A stretch of 64,000 nucleotides of DNA from Sparassis latifolia (taxonomy: Eukaryota > Basidiomycota > Agaricomycetes > Polyporales > Sparassidaceae): contig CM031555.1 of NCBI GenBank assembly GCA_018466975.1, forward strand, positions 620,001 to 684,000, read 5' to 3'. How positions within the stretch are numbered: position 1 is the first letter of the stretch; each line of letters opens with the position of its first letter. Shown piece by piece: positions 54,250-64,000 of the stretch. The position numbers and the translations under genes were made by a program. A model generated the notes under the pieces. The model was not told the DNA's origin, searched no databases, and was given only the letters and a program-made list of their open reading frames with translations.

Positions 54250-56161
54250 TCAGAACTAGAATTCAACGTATCAGCGCACGGCCACGCCAGTATTCACCTC
54301 ACTACTCACCCTGACTTGGTATGAACCGCTCGCCTTTGTCAGGTACCGCACCCACTTGATGCTCTGGTAATTGCTCTTCTCGAACACCTTCAGGAAGCGC
54401 ACGATCAGGCCCGATGCGGTGAACATGAGCACCTGGAAATCGACGTCGATTGGCGGACGCGCCCACACTTGCCGATGAGTTGTGCTCGTCAGTTCTGCTG
54501 ATGCCGACAATGTTATCTCCTGACCGCCCTGTATGCGCGGTATTCTAGAAATTTTTTAGTATGATATGAATGCGAACAGCACGTCGAGAGACAAACACGT
54601 ACTTCCATACGACAACATTCTCGGCAGGAACATACTTCGCCTTCCCGTTGGGAACCTTGCAGTCGACGCTCGTGGTGTTCAATGGAGTCGGTATCCGTAC
54701 AACGACATTTGTTGCGGAGAGCTTGTTGTTAAAGTTTGTCTTGACTGTAACAACGTACTGAACCTGCGTTGTTCCAAGTTCCGTCACCGATGGAATAATT
54801 TTGAGCGGGAGTTTCACGTTCGACGTTGAACGATATCTAAAACCGAAAAAAAAATTAATGCCGTACTTAGTTGAACTAAAATGCATTTCACTTACCGCAT
54901 AAGCTCAAATTCCCCATCAGGCGGAATAAAGCTGATAGTCCTATTCGAATCGAACTCATTCAGGCGCACACATTGGTGGAAGCGACAATCATCCAGCTCG
55001 ACGGCGTCGCTCAACCCTCGCTCGCTCTTGTCGATCACGAGCTTGTCGTTCAGGCCGAACTTGCACTCCGGAGTGCCGGATAAGTATGCTCGCATCATGA
55101 TGTGTCCGTCAACATCGGCACGCAATATTGTGCCTATATACGCCCACTATAGTTCGATTCTTCCGATAAGACAGGGCAGGAAAGTACGCACCTTTCGAGC
55201 TCATACTCAAATTCACTGTCTCGACGACGTCAACGAACGCTTCATTCTTCTTATATTTGACGTCTCCGCGCCGCCAACTGGTCGTACCTGTCGCTTGCGT
55301 AGTAATCTTCGACGATTCTTCCTAACGATAATGCACATCAGTGCCACAACGACGGAGAATCTAACAAAGGCGGCACACCGCAGCTATGGACGTGGACATG
55401 ACGCTTTCGGTTGTGATGTAGGTTTTGAGTGTGTCAATCTCACTGTTCTGGGGGTATCCAAAATCGTTGATCTCTGCCAGTCGCGCAAACGCGTCCGGGT
55501 GAGCTTATGCCTCACAAATGGTAATGGGATACGCGCACCGTCAATGAGTTCATATATGAGCACAAAGTTGTTCTTAACGGCCTCCTCGTCGATTTTGCCA
55601 AAGTATGACTTGGCAATGGCTATGAAGCGGTAGCAGAACTCGAACACCAGCGCCGCATTGGCATTACACCTAAGTCGTCGAATCGGTGTCAGCTTCCCAG
55701 CTCAGACCTCTGTATACACTCCACTACAGGCAGAGTAAAAAGACGATAAAAAGACGCACTTTGTGACAGCTACGATGTACAAGTTGCTCACGCGTACATG
55801 GAAGAAACTCGTCGAGCCAAGCGTGATGATCGGCGAGCGTACATCGCTGTTGGACACGACCTGTATCCGGAAGACGTCTGCAATGGAACGTCTGACAAAG
55901 TTAGAGCAAATATAGAGCACAGATACGCGTCGTGTTAGTGCCGATAGAGGTAGGGAAGTTCATGCAATACGTTACTTTAGGTCTGTTCGGTACAACCGCG
56001 AGATGAGGACCTGTAGGGTCGTCAATTGACCGCAAATGTGGATCAGGGTGACATAAGGGGCCTGCATACCTCTCCCTTCTGATTGAATATAAAGAATGCC
56101 TGTTCTCAGCTGCTTCAGCTGTAATTCTGAGTATAGAGGGTAGTGTTCTTACCGAGATCAT
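54250..56161 (-). CDS. AP-2 complex subunit mu (clathrin adaptor medium chain)
   Basis: ATG-ATC-TCG at 56161 is split from [10 protein letters not shown] by an intron, then [68 protein letters not shown] and [16 protein letters not shown] form the longin-like domain. The mu-homology domain follows: [100 protein letters not shown] and [20 protein letters not shown]. These match AP-2 mu (yeast Apm4) rather than AP-1. It binds YxxPhi cargo signals and PIP2 in clathrin endocytosis at the plasma membrane. The last intron (54256–54309) leaves only Phe and the stop codon in the final exon, giving the family ending SYQVRF. Confidence 0.93.
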
Positions 56162-57089
56162 GTCCGAGAGGTGTGAACGGTAGCGCCCAGTAGCGCCCAG
56201 AGCGCTAGTCGCTACGAACGTAAGGATTTTGCCGAGGCCTGCAAGGATACTTTAACAAAATTGTAGATAGGTTAGAAATGGGTTGAAGTTGCTTTTGACT
56301 TTCTCTTAGACACTTCGTGTAACCCAGTAGTAGTAACCCGGTCCGGTGCTTCCCGAGCGTCTAACGAGGTTCGTGTCTATCATTACCCGATTATATTCGC
56401 CTTCTCAGGCTGGTGTAATGACTTGCCGTGGTCAATGGTATATTTGGCGTTGATCCCTCAATTGCTTATCTCCGTTCGACGGCGTTCTCATGTTCAATCG
56501 ACCTTGACTGACAGCTGATTCTAGTTCAGACGCCGCCGTCAGAGTCGCTAGTACGATGTGACCATGCAGTTATATGTCCAGTCGAGATCTGCCAGTTCCT
56601 CGTTTGCCATTCCTCGGAATGCCAGCATCGCGTGTCGTACCGAACAGTGAGCGTGACCACCTTCGCTTGACATTACGCGGTCCGGTTAAGTTCTGTTGAC
56701 TTCCGAGCTTGGTGGGATGGCTGCCCGCCTTCTGCATGCATCAATCTTCTCATAGGTATTCCGGGCGAGAGCCTCGAGGTTTAGAGAGTAAGCTTGGTCA
56801 TTGGACGCGCTCGATAATACTAATCCTCCGTCAGTGGGCACCAGCTGACCTCTTTTGCCTCCTTCCTGCGAATATCGTGTAGCGCTGCATGAACGCCCTC
56901 ATAGTCGAGTACCCACATTCCACGACGAACATTTTACCCGGCGCAATCCAGCTACGCCGTGGAGGCAATGTCTGGCTTCGCGGACACTTGTCGGCTTATC
57001 CGCGCAACGAGCACAGCGTATAAGAGCATCAATTTGCTGGTAGGTATGTCTGCGGGGTCATCGTCTTGCTGCATTAGGACTTTGCCGCC
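56162..57089. other. Divergent intergenic region
   Basis: Between the AP-2 mu and CE16 starts. It contains a short duplicated phrase (GTAGCGCCCA at about 56180 and 56190). No gene was recognised. Confidence 0.5.
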
Positions 57090-58527
57090 ATGAGCGCTCT
57101 GTTGTGGAGGGCGTTTTACTTCGTGTCTGCCGCCACCATCGTGTCTGGCCAGCTGACTTGGGCCACAACCGAGTACCTTTTCACTTTCGGTGACTCCTAC
57201 ACTACTGATGGATACAACATCTCGGCCGGCGTGAACTCGCCTAACCCTGGTTATGTGAGTCCCCAGCATCGTTCGCACGTTAGCCAGATTTTGAACCCCA
57301 TGACAGACATCGTCGAACGGCCCTAACTGGGTTGAGTACCTTGGTATAATTTCACCGTATGGTACGAGACGCATTGTGCCGATTCGAATATTACAGGAGG
57401 AACATACAACGTCACAGACACGAAGGTATAGTCGGTAAATTCAATGTCGGCGATCATGGATCTCACTGCATAATTGATGTAAGGTTTTCAACCTCGCATC
57501 TGGGGGTGCGACCATCGACGCGGCGCTCGTCGCTCCTTACGAACCTACGGTTCTGTACGTCACAAAAAATGTTGACATCCGTGAATCACTTATGTCATCA
57601 TGCAGTTCTATCGTTGATCAAGTCACGCAGTTTGATGAATATTTGGCTTCCAAGCCGGCAGGTGCAGAGTGGAATAGCTCAAACAGCCTCTTCGCGATCT
57701 GGATTGGCATTAACGATGTCGTATGTGATTTGTTTTACTTTATTTTTAATTTGCATCTCAGCGACAGCATAATTAGGGGAATTCTTACGGCTGGGTAATT
57801 TTATATTTATCTTCTTTATCGTGATATCGACTGATTAAATATATTTCTCCAGACGAACGTCACGTCGTTGCCTTTGTTCTACACTGAACTGATGGACCGT
57901 CTCTTTGAACAGGTAAGACATTCCATAAATTAACGCTTATCCTGCCGTTATGATGTTGTACATTGAAGGTAGAAACCCTGTACCTCGACGGCGCCCGATC
58001 ATTCCTTTTCATGACCGTGCCGCCCACCAACCGCGCACCACTGCTGCTAGAACAGGGTTTTGAGGCGGTTGAAAAAATCACTGGAGCGCTCGCCAATTAC
58101 AACGGGCAGCTGACGCAATACGTCGACACCTTCCAAGCGACACACCCTGGCCTCGACCAGGTGACGCTGTTCGACACCCGTCCGATTTTCAACACGCTGC
58201 TGGATAACGCGCCCACCTTCGGATATTACAACGTCACGGGCTACTGTGCCGCCTATGAAAACGGCACCCCCACCATCACGACTTATGAGCCGCCGTGTGC
58301 GCCGGTGACAAATTATTTGTGAGTGCAAAAAATGTCATTTGTATTTCCAGAGTTGACGTGAATATTTATAACAGCTGGCTGAACACGTTGCACCCGCTGT
58401 GGACGGTCCATAAGTAAGCTACTCACGTTCTGGAGCTTCCTTATGGCTCACTCATAAATCTTGCCGCAGTGTGCTCGCACACTCCATAGCAACTGTGCTC
58501 AGCAGCTACACCTATCTGAATGTGTAG
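57090..58527 (+). CDS. CE16-type acetylesterase (GDSL/SGNH hydrolase), secreted
   Basis: The ATG at 57090 starts a signal peptide (MSALLWRAFYFVSAATIVSG), then YLFTFGDSYTTDGYNI with the nucleophilic Ser in the GDS motif. After introns come NWVEYLG-type sequence, VFNLASGGATIDAALVAPY, SLFAIWIGINDV with the GxND oxyanion motif, MDRLFEQVETLYLDGARSFL, MTVPPTNRAPLLLEQG, TLFDTRPIFNTLLDN and the C-terminal WLNTLHPLWTVHN, where His of the D/N-x-x-H site lies. Many N-glycosylation sites support secretion. Carbohydrate esterase family 16 removes acetyl groups from xylo- and other oligosaccharides during plant cell-wall decay. A final exon ending SSYTYLNV stops at 58527. Six or so introns, some very short, were placed by hand. 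Confidence 0.9.
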
Positions 58528-60946
58528 ATATGGCGCTCCCGCGACGCCTTACATTGCGTGTGCTAAGCCTCATGTCGGACATTTGTCTACTGCGAAATTA
58601 TTGTGCAAGGACGGTGAACTCTATTCAATGGGATGCATGTTTTGCGCTAGAATGCGCCTTACGGCCGATAGCGTTTAACGGTGGTTAGCGCCGTTGCGGA
58701 GATGTCTGGCATTGCAGGCCGTATCTCCGTCTACACTGGGCCAACGCCGCCTAGATAAGAGCGTAATAGAGACTAACAAAGTAATCCAGTGCTTCTGGAT
58801 TGGACATTCTCACAACCGCAGCCGAAAGAACGTTCTTCCGCTGCCTGCCGTATCACTGAGGGGCGTTCTGCCTACCATGTCCGTGTCAGTCTGCAAACCA
58901 TCTCAGGAAATAGGAACGCACAACGCGCCAACGATGTGGTTGATCTGGTACATCTATAGCCCAGCATACGTGGAACTCGAGCATCCCGAACATTATCAAA
59001 GATTTCCTTACCACGTGTGTGGAATAGATAAAAGACGAGCCGTTTAAGCTCAGAGTGCGGCGCAACGAATTTGGCTGTTTGGTGACCGCATTTGAGGAGT
59101 TGGGAACTGCTTCTCGATATTTCTAGCATACGGCGCAAAGCTCCACAACAGAAGAAGCAAATGCAAGAGAGTCGCTATTCAGGCGAACCTAACGAATAGC
59201 CAAACTGAGTGAGGCGCAACTCACGGTCGATTTGGTGTATGAACGTGTGGGTATGCGAACCAGCCAACGAATCATTCGCCCTTCACGAGTTCAGAAAGCG
59301 TCCGCTGCGGCGTATATGGTCATACCGCACACAGATTTCGGGCGGCCTTGGCCGCTGGAGACGTCCGAGGAATAGAACGATCGGGTGGCGGCGGACCAGA
59401 TGAGTGCGGAACTAGACTGGAGACTCTAGCGTAACGGCTTCGGCGACGATACGACTGTATGGGACAGACGTTGTGCGCCATGCCGGAGCCGAAAGTCGTG
59501 GAGATCGAAGCACTATCACAATGTAGCGCAGCGGACGCAACAGTGGAGCGCGTAGGTCCGTCTACGCCAACTGAACGGGCTTGACGCGTCTATCAGCTCG
59601 AGATGCAGGCGATTAAGCCTCATCTGCGGGACATTCACTGATACGGTGGATCAATCGATAATCAGGACAGCTGGTACAATCAGCTGGCGAGGACGTGATT
59701 GCGACGGGCTGGCATCCCCGACTGCGCATAGCGCCAAGGTAAAGCGACTGTGCGCTCCGTCATCGCAGGGAAATAGACGAGACTTTAATAAACGTAAGAT
59801 GACAGAGATGCTGGACAATTATGCAACGGAGTACGTACCCGACGGGCCCTGCCAGCTCGTCAATTGTGGTGAGGCACATGATAGAGTGAGCGTCCCCCAA
59901 GAACCAGCGATGCCTGATCGGCAGACTCGAGAGAGGCACTGTCTGCCCAGAGGTGGAGATAGAGTATGGGCGGATTTTGCGGCCGTATCCTCGGGTAAAC
60001 GCCGCACAAATACATTCCAGAGCAGTCAGCACCCACCACCAGAGCTGCGATCTTGACAAGATTGGAAGGGACATGAAGATGGCTGATAACCAGCGGAGAT
60101 TATCACACCTTGTGCTCAGCGTCATGTCCAAGCTACCTCGGTTGGATGACCACTCATCAGCCATGGGATCCCGGGTCTCAGCCCTGACGGCGAACGTCGA
60201 AACGAGGTTTTCGGCAGGCTCGCATTAATCCGAGAATCGTCTTGGTTGGTGGGACAATGTATCGGGAACGGGAATAAGGTAGGGTTAAAGTTGCTAGTAT
60301 CCGCCCCAAAGAAGAACGCGAGTTGCCGTAATGTCCGGGGAGCAAAACGCAAGCAAATTGCGACTAAGTATGATGTGATTGTTCAGAAAATCAGCCAAAA
60401 AATCCATGAAGGCGGTTAGATTCCCTGCGGCGGTGAGATGGCCTCAGCGCCGCATCTGGACTTCTAGTCAGATATAGCGAGGGGGTCAGAAGAGGGCTCG
60501 AAAAAGTGAGAAGATACTTCTCGAAGTCAGACAATGTGGATACATTGAACGCGCACCGTATACAGATTTCTTCACTATCGATGCGATGAAAGTCTGTGGG
60601 CGATCAGAAAGTGGCGTTGATATACGACACACGGTACACCAATGTGACCGTCCGAGACAGAGAGAAAGAGGACGTACTATCCAATGCGAAGAGCTGCATT
60701 GTGGTTGTGCGTTTTCTCGGTGCCCTGATTTGACACTATGTCACGATTTCACCCCGGAGCGAGATGAACCAAAGCTATGGACGAAGTGGAGTGGACCTTC
60801 TCTGGGGATTAGCTGTAACGCACATAAATATCATTGAATTAATACTATCACACATCAAACTGCGAAACATCGGACCGATATCAATGAGAATACACATACA
60901 GCTGTTGGTCGAAAATGCCGATCTGGATATCCTTGACTACGAAGGG
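58528..60946. other. 2.4-kb stretch without a clear gene
   Basis: Open frames are short and conflicting. One plus-strand frame at 59646–60056 and a minus-strand frame at 59760–60164 show no motif that I recognise. The composition suggests decayed sequence; it may include further parts of the receptor remnant that follows. Confidence 0.45.
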
Positions 60947-61450
60947 CTATGCCTGTCCGATGAACCCTCTTAGCTCACTTAACTGTTCCTGGATGGCTGG
61001 GAAAAACAACTGCAGAGCAAGACCGGCCGGCATTGCGTACTCGCTGATGCTGATCCGGATCCAGGTTCGATAATAGGCCACAGGAATGATGGTAGTGGAG
61101 GATATCTTCGGGGAGTAAACGAGATTGGACTCGTTTTGGAAGAGACCATGCGCTATTGCCAATGTTAGGCAAATGCAGATGCCAAGTAGTCAAGGAACGG
61201 TCCGCTGACATGTATCGACTAAACCGTTCTGCGACGCGGGAGAAGTGCACCTTGGAGGTGCCGGCATCCACGCCGGGCTGCAGCGGACTGTGGTTTACAT
61301 TTGGCCGGATCATGATCAGTAGGATATGATGCGTCGAGTGGACAAGGAGGTCGAGAGACAAAACAATTGGAGGGCAGACCGCCACAGACGCCTGATAAAC
61401 GACGGCCGGTATGGAGAGCACGGCGAGACGCTGACCACCTGAAAAAGGAT
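60947..61450 (-). pseudogene. Probable remnant of a STE3-type pheromone receptor
   Basis: Read on the minus strand, blocks follow the order of the C-terminal half of fungal STE3 seven-helix receptors: a TM5-like VLSIPAVVYQASVAVCPPIV and LSLDLLVHS, then the loop motif ERFSRYMSADRSLTTW (family: xF...SSLTTSRYLRL). After a frame change come the TM6-like LTLAIAHGLF, then IPVAYYRTWIR and the TM7-like EYAMPAGLALQLFFPAI. Stops and a frame shift at about 61190 separate the parts, and TM1–4 were not found. In agaricomycetes such receptors define the B mating-type locus, but many non-mating-type copies exist. The resemblance is by eye to a variable family, so the call is tentative. Confidence 0.4.
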
Positions 61451-62286
61451 GCGATGAGGGGATATTTGGGTGAAATCAGGGGAAGACGAACAAGTTTGGA
61501 AGGAAGCCTGATTATTTAAAATGTGCCTGTAATGTCAATCGAGCGCATGGTGGAGCCATGCTTCTCAAAGTCCAAGTTGTTCACGTTGATACTGAACGGA
61601 GATATGCGATGAGCGTCTCATGCTGTCTTGTTCGTTCACACCTGCCCATTTGGCGCAATTTCACGGTGAGAAAAGGTAGGAGCCTGAGGGGAGGGCACGC
61701 AGAAGCGGCGAGGCACGGAGGATCTGGAAACGGAGATTGGACGGAGAGAGTCGATTATCGGTTGTACCCGGTCCTCGAACATTGCACTTAAAAGTTTATT
61801 CTTCCGCGGGCGACCGCCGACTCGGAAGAATCGACCCGCAAACTCTTGCAAGGTATTGGAGTCCGCTGCGTCCCATCTCTCAGAACTGACCATCGACGTA
61901 CCGCGCAGGCGCCGTCGGGCTTGCGACTTGTCCAATCTCCAGGTCACCCACTCATCACGAGTACAACGTCGTCAAGGAAAGCTCTACCGATGCCATCGTT
62001 CCGGATCATTGGCGCGCAGGTACATCAGCTAAACCAGTCTCTTACGGAATTTCCACGAAATCAGTGCGTCGATAGCTATTTTCTTCATTTCCTTCTTTCA
62101 AAACATATCTCGAATTTCTCCTTTTAGATTTCTCTCCCGAGGTCTGTCCCAATCTGGGCACGAGACCTCTCCGCGCTGGTCAACCCATTTCCTTATATCT
62201 ACCTCTCTTCGGCGCTCGGTGCGTGTTGACGGTCGCGCGCATTATAACTCGTGCGCCTGAGCTCAACCTTCCCTCTGCCTCCTGCC
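61451..62286. other. Intergenic region upstream of the Zn2Cys6 gene
   Basis: No gene was recognised. CT-rich blocks near 62080–62280 are probably the promoter and 5' UTR of the transcription-factor gene. Confidence 0.45.
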
Positions 62287-63930
62287 ATGGATCCTACCAG
62301 GCGTCACACCACCGACCATCCCGAGCCCGCACGTCGTCCAGCCTCCCACTCTCGCAACCCGTCTCCCCCGGGTAATCTGGGTCACCCGCAAGTGCAGCCC
62401 TCTCTGCCTTCAATACATGAGCTGAGCCTACGGCCTCAACTGCCCTCTCCGGTCCCGCCTTATGGTCACCCGCCCGGCACAAGCTACCCTGTAGCCTCTG
62501 GAAGCAATCCCGGTGAGCAGCGCCCCTGATCCGCAACATACAATTAATGAGCGGGTATCGTCTAGGTACGCGTCCTGTGCAGGAGGATTCCGATCCCGAG
62601 GACCAGCAGGAGCCTCCGAAGAAGAAACGCCGTCGCCAGGCTCTCAGTTGCACAGGTATGGGACTCAGCTCTCGAGGTGCACGATGTCATCACTGATTGG
62701 CGACACGTTCTACCCACGTACATACGAAATCGCTCCCATCCCACAACATTCTCGCTTTTTTTGCGGACTTGTCGGTGCCGATACCGGATTGCAGAATGCA
62801 AGAGACGGAAGATTAAATGTGATAGGTCCGGAGCCTATCTTCTTCTAGAGCATTGTAGCCAAATCTGATAGGCGATACAATCTTGGCTCTCCAGGGCGCA
62901 ACCATGCGGACCATGCGCGAGGCGCGGAGAACATCTCAAATGCCAATGGCACATAATAGAACCAATGTAAGTAGGTTTGACTTATCACGTTGCCAGGCAG
63001 CCGTTCTGATATTCTGCAACTCACAAGGGAGAAGTATGTCACACGCACGGAATATGATGAACTCAAATCGCGAGTGTACGAACTCGAAGCCCTTGTCTCG
63101 CGCATGCGTACCACCGCACCTTCTCTTCCTGGTCGAATGGCCATGTCCTCGCCCATGATCGCGATGTCGCCGGGCTCTCCGGCCGATCCTATACAGGGAA
63201 CGATGATCACACCATATCATCCGGGGCTTACCAGTGCAGGTTCCTCGGCATATCATAGGATGATACCCCCTACACGATCCCCACCTGATCGTGGGGAGTC
63301 ATCATCTGTGCGCGGAGAGCCCTCTTCTCGACCTGCGGGATCGTCCGCAGCTCGCAGTCCGCCTCACCGCTCGTCTGCCTCCTACGTCTCCATGAGTCGC
63401 CCCATGCCCCCCGCCATGCCATCTACCGACCCCGCTCACCCATCCGTCTCACCGGAGCGCTTGTCCAGAGCCCCTCAGCCCACACCATCCTCGGAACCTG
63501 TGTCTTCCTCTGTGGTGACCTCCAGACGCGCTTCGCTTTCCCTCGCCGCAATCACGACCCCGTTCATACCTGACACCAAGCCCCAGAGCCCGCCAAAAAA
63601 ATACCAGGCGCAGACACCATCCCAGCCGGGCCAGCGTCTGCGCCCAGCACCAGCATACCACGGCTCGGCTCAAGCGGTGTAGGCGCACCTCCACCACCTC
63701 CACCACCTCCCCCGTCTCTCACCCGCCGGCGCGCCCGCACGGGGCCCTCAGAGACTGGGCGTCCATCGGTAGCGACGGCTTCGTCGGAGCTCTACGATAT
63801 GAGGCGGCCGTCCTCGTCGTCTGCCTCTCCGACGTTTTCTTCCTCTACTCTACGCCCATACAGTAACCGCTCGCGGACGGGCAATCCTGAAGACGACGAG
63901 CGGACACGCGCCGGTCCGTCTCGATCTTGA
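62287..63930 (+). CDS. Zn(II)2Cys6 transcription factor
   Basis: The ATG at 62287 starts MDPTRRHTTDHPEPARRPAS, a Pro-rich leader. Spliced exons give PPKKKRRRQALSCTECKRRK, continuing IKCDRAQPCGPCARRGEHLK and CQWHII. This is the six-cysteine zinc cluster (C-x2-C-x6-C-x5-C-x2-C-x8-C) with the basic stretch in front. A linker and short coiled coil follow (EYDELKSRVYELEALVSRM), the usual dimerisation element. The remaining Pro/Ser-rich part is low complexity. In the given sequence the frame stops at 63682, but a one-base loss in the A run at 63595–63601 is likely: the alternative frame continues through a poly-Pro tract to a natural stop at 63930. No fungal-specific TF domain is visible. Target genes are unknown. 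Confidence 0.85.
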
Positions 63931-64000
63931 CAGGGGGACGCGGTTCCTTTTTCTAGGCGAAGCAAGGGTTCTAGCGGCACTACAGGTGGATACATCTGTT
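63931..64000. other. Window end after the Zn2Cys6 gene
   Basis: Seventy bases of non-coding sequence to the window edge; nothing recognised. Confidence 0.4.

Noticed and set aside
58528..60164. Frames at 59646–60056 (plus) and 59760–60164 (minus), considered as genes
   Set aside because: No family match by eye, no consistent intron pattern and mutual overlap; left as unassigned.

Overview
The window reads as nuclear DNA of a filamentous basidiomycete, most likely an agaricomycete. Genes sit on both strands, are cut by many 45–70 nt GT-AG (occasionally GC-AG) introns with CTAAC/CTGAC-type branch sites, and belong to typical fungal families: a TFIIIC WD40 subunit, an SAPS protein, a CENP-C/Mif2 protein, Zn2Cys6 and F-box proteins, GH27 and CE16 carbohydrate enzymes and a pepsin-like protease. 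Gene names rest on recognising conserved protein motifs in the translated exons. No search was run, and exon borders were placed by hand.

Layout. Positions 1–13.6 kb are gene-poor: only a His-rich low-complexity protein (5.3–6.4 kb, minus) is convincing, and the rest carries diverged tandem duplications. A tRNA-Ala(AGC) gene with an intron (13.64 kb) and a 720-bp hAT-like non-autonomous transposon (14.65–15.37 kb) follow. From 16 to 31 kb come an MDR oxidoreductase and a divergent TFIIIC subunit, an F-box protein, a GH27 alpha-galactosidase, a hypothetical gene broken by a 23-bp duplication, a secreted or GPI-type aspartic protease and the remains of a neutral amino-acid permease. From 31 to 56 kb is a dense housekeeping block: TYR1 (prephenate dehydrogenase), ILV2 (acetolactate synthase), a FAH-family hydrolase, an SAPS phosphatase regulator, mitochondrial tRNA 2-thiouridylase, a Trf4-type poly(A) polymerase, a long disordered protein, CENP-C/Mif2, a broken ABM-like monooxygenase-type gene, an HNH-domain protein and the AP-2 mu subunit. 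A CE16 acetylesterase, a probable decayed STE3-type receptor and a Zn2Cys6 transcription factor complete the window.

No gene cluster with a shared pathway is evident; neighbours look like unrelated housekeeping genes. TYR1 and ILV2 both serve amino-acid synthesis, but nothing in the sequence links their control. Several divergent pairs share promoters of under 200 bp.

The most notable points are structural: a start codon split by an intron (46314/46368), two GC-AG introns, one-base frameshifts in or beside homopolymers in otherwise intact genes including ILV2 (suggesting sequence errors), a frame-breaking tandem duplication, and remnants of a mating-type-like receptor and a permease. I did not find a convincing new multi-gene system.
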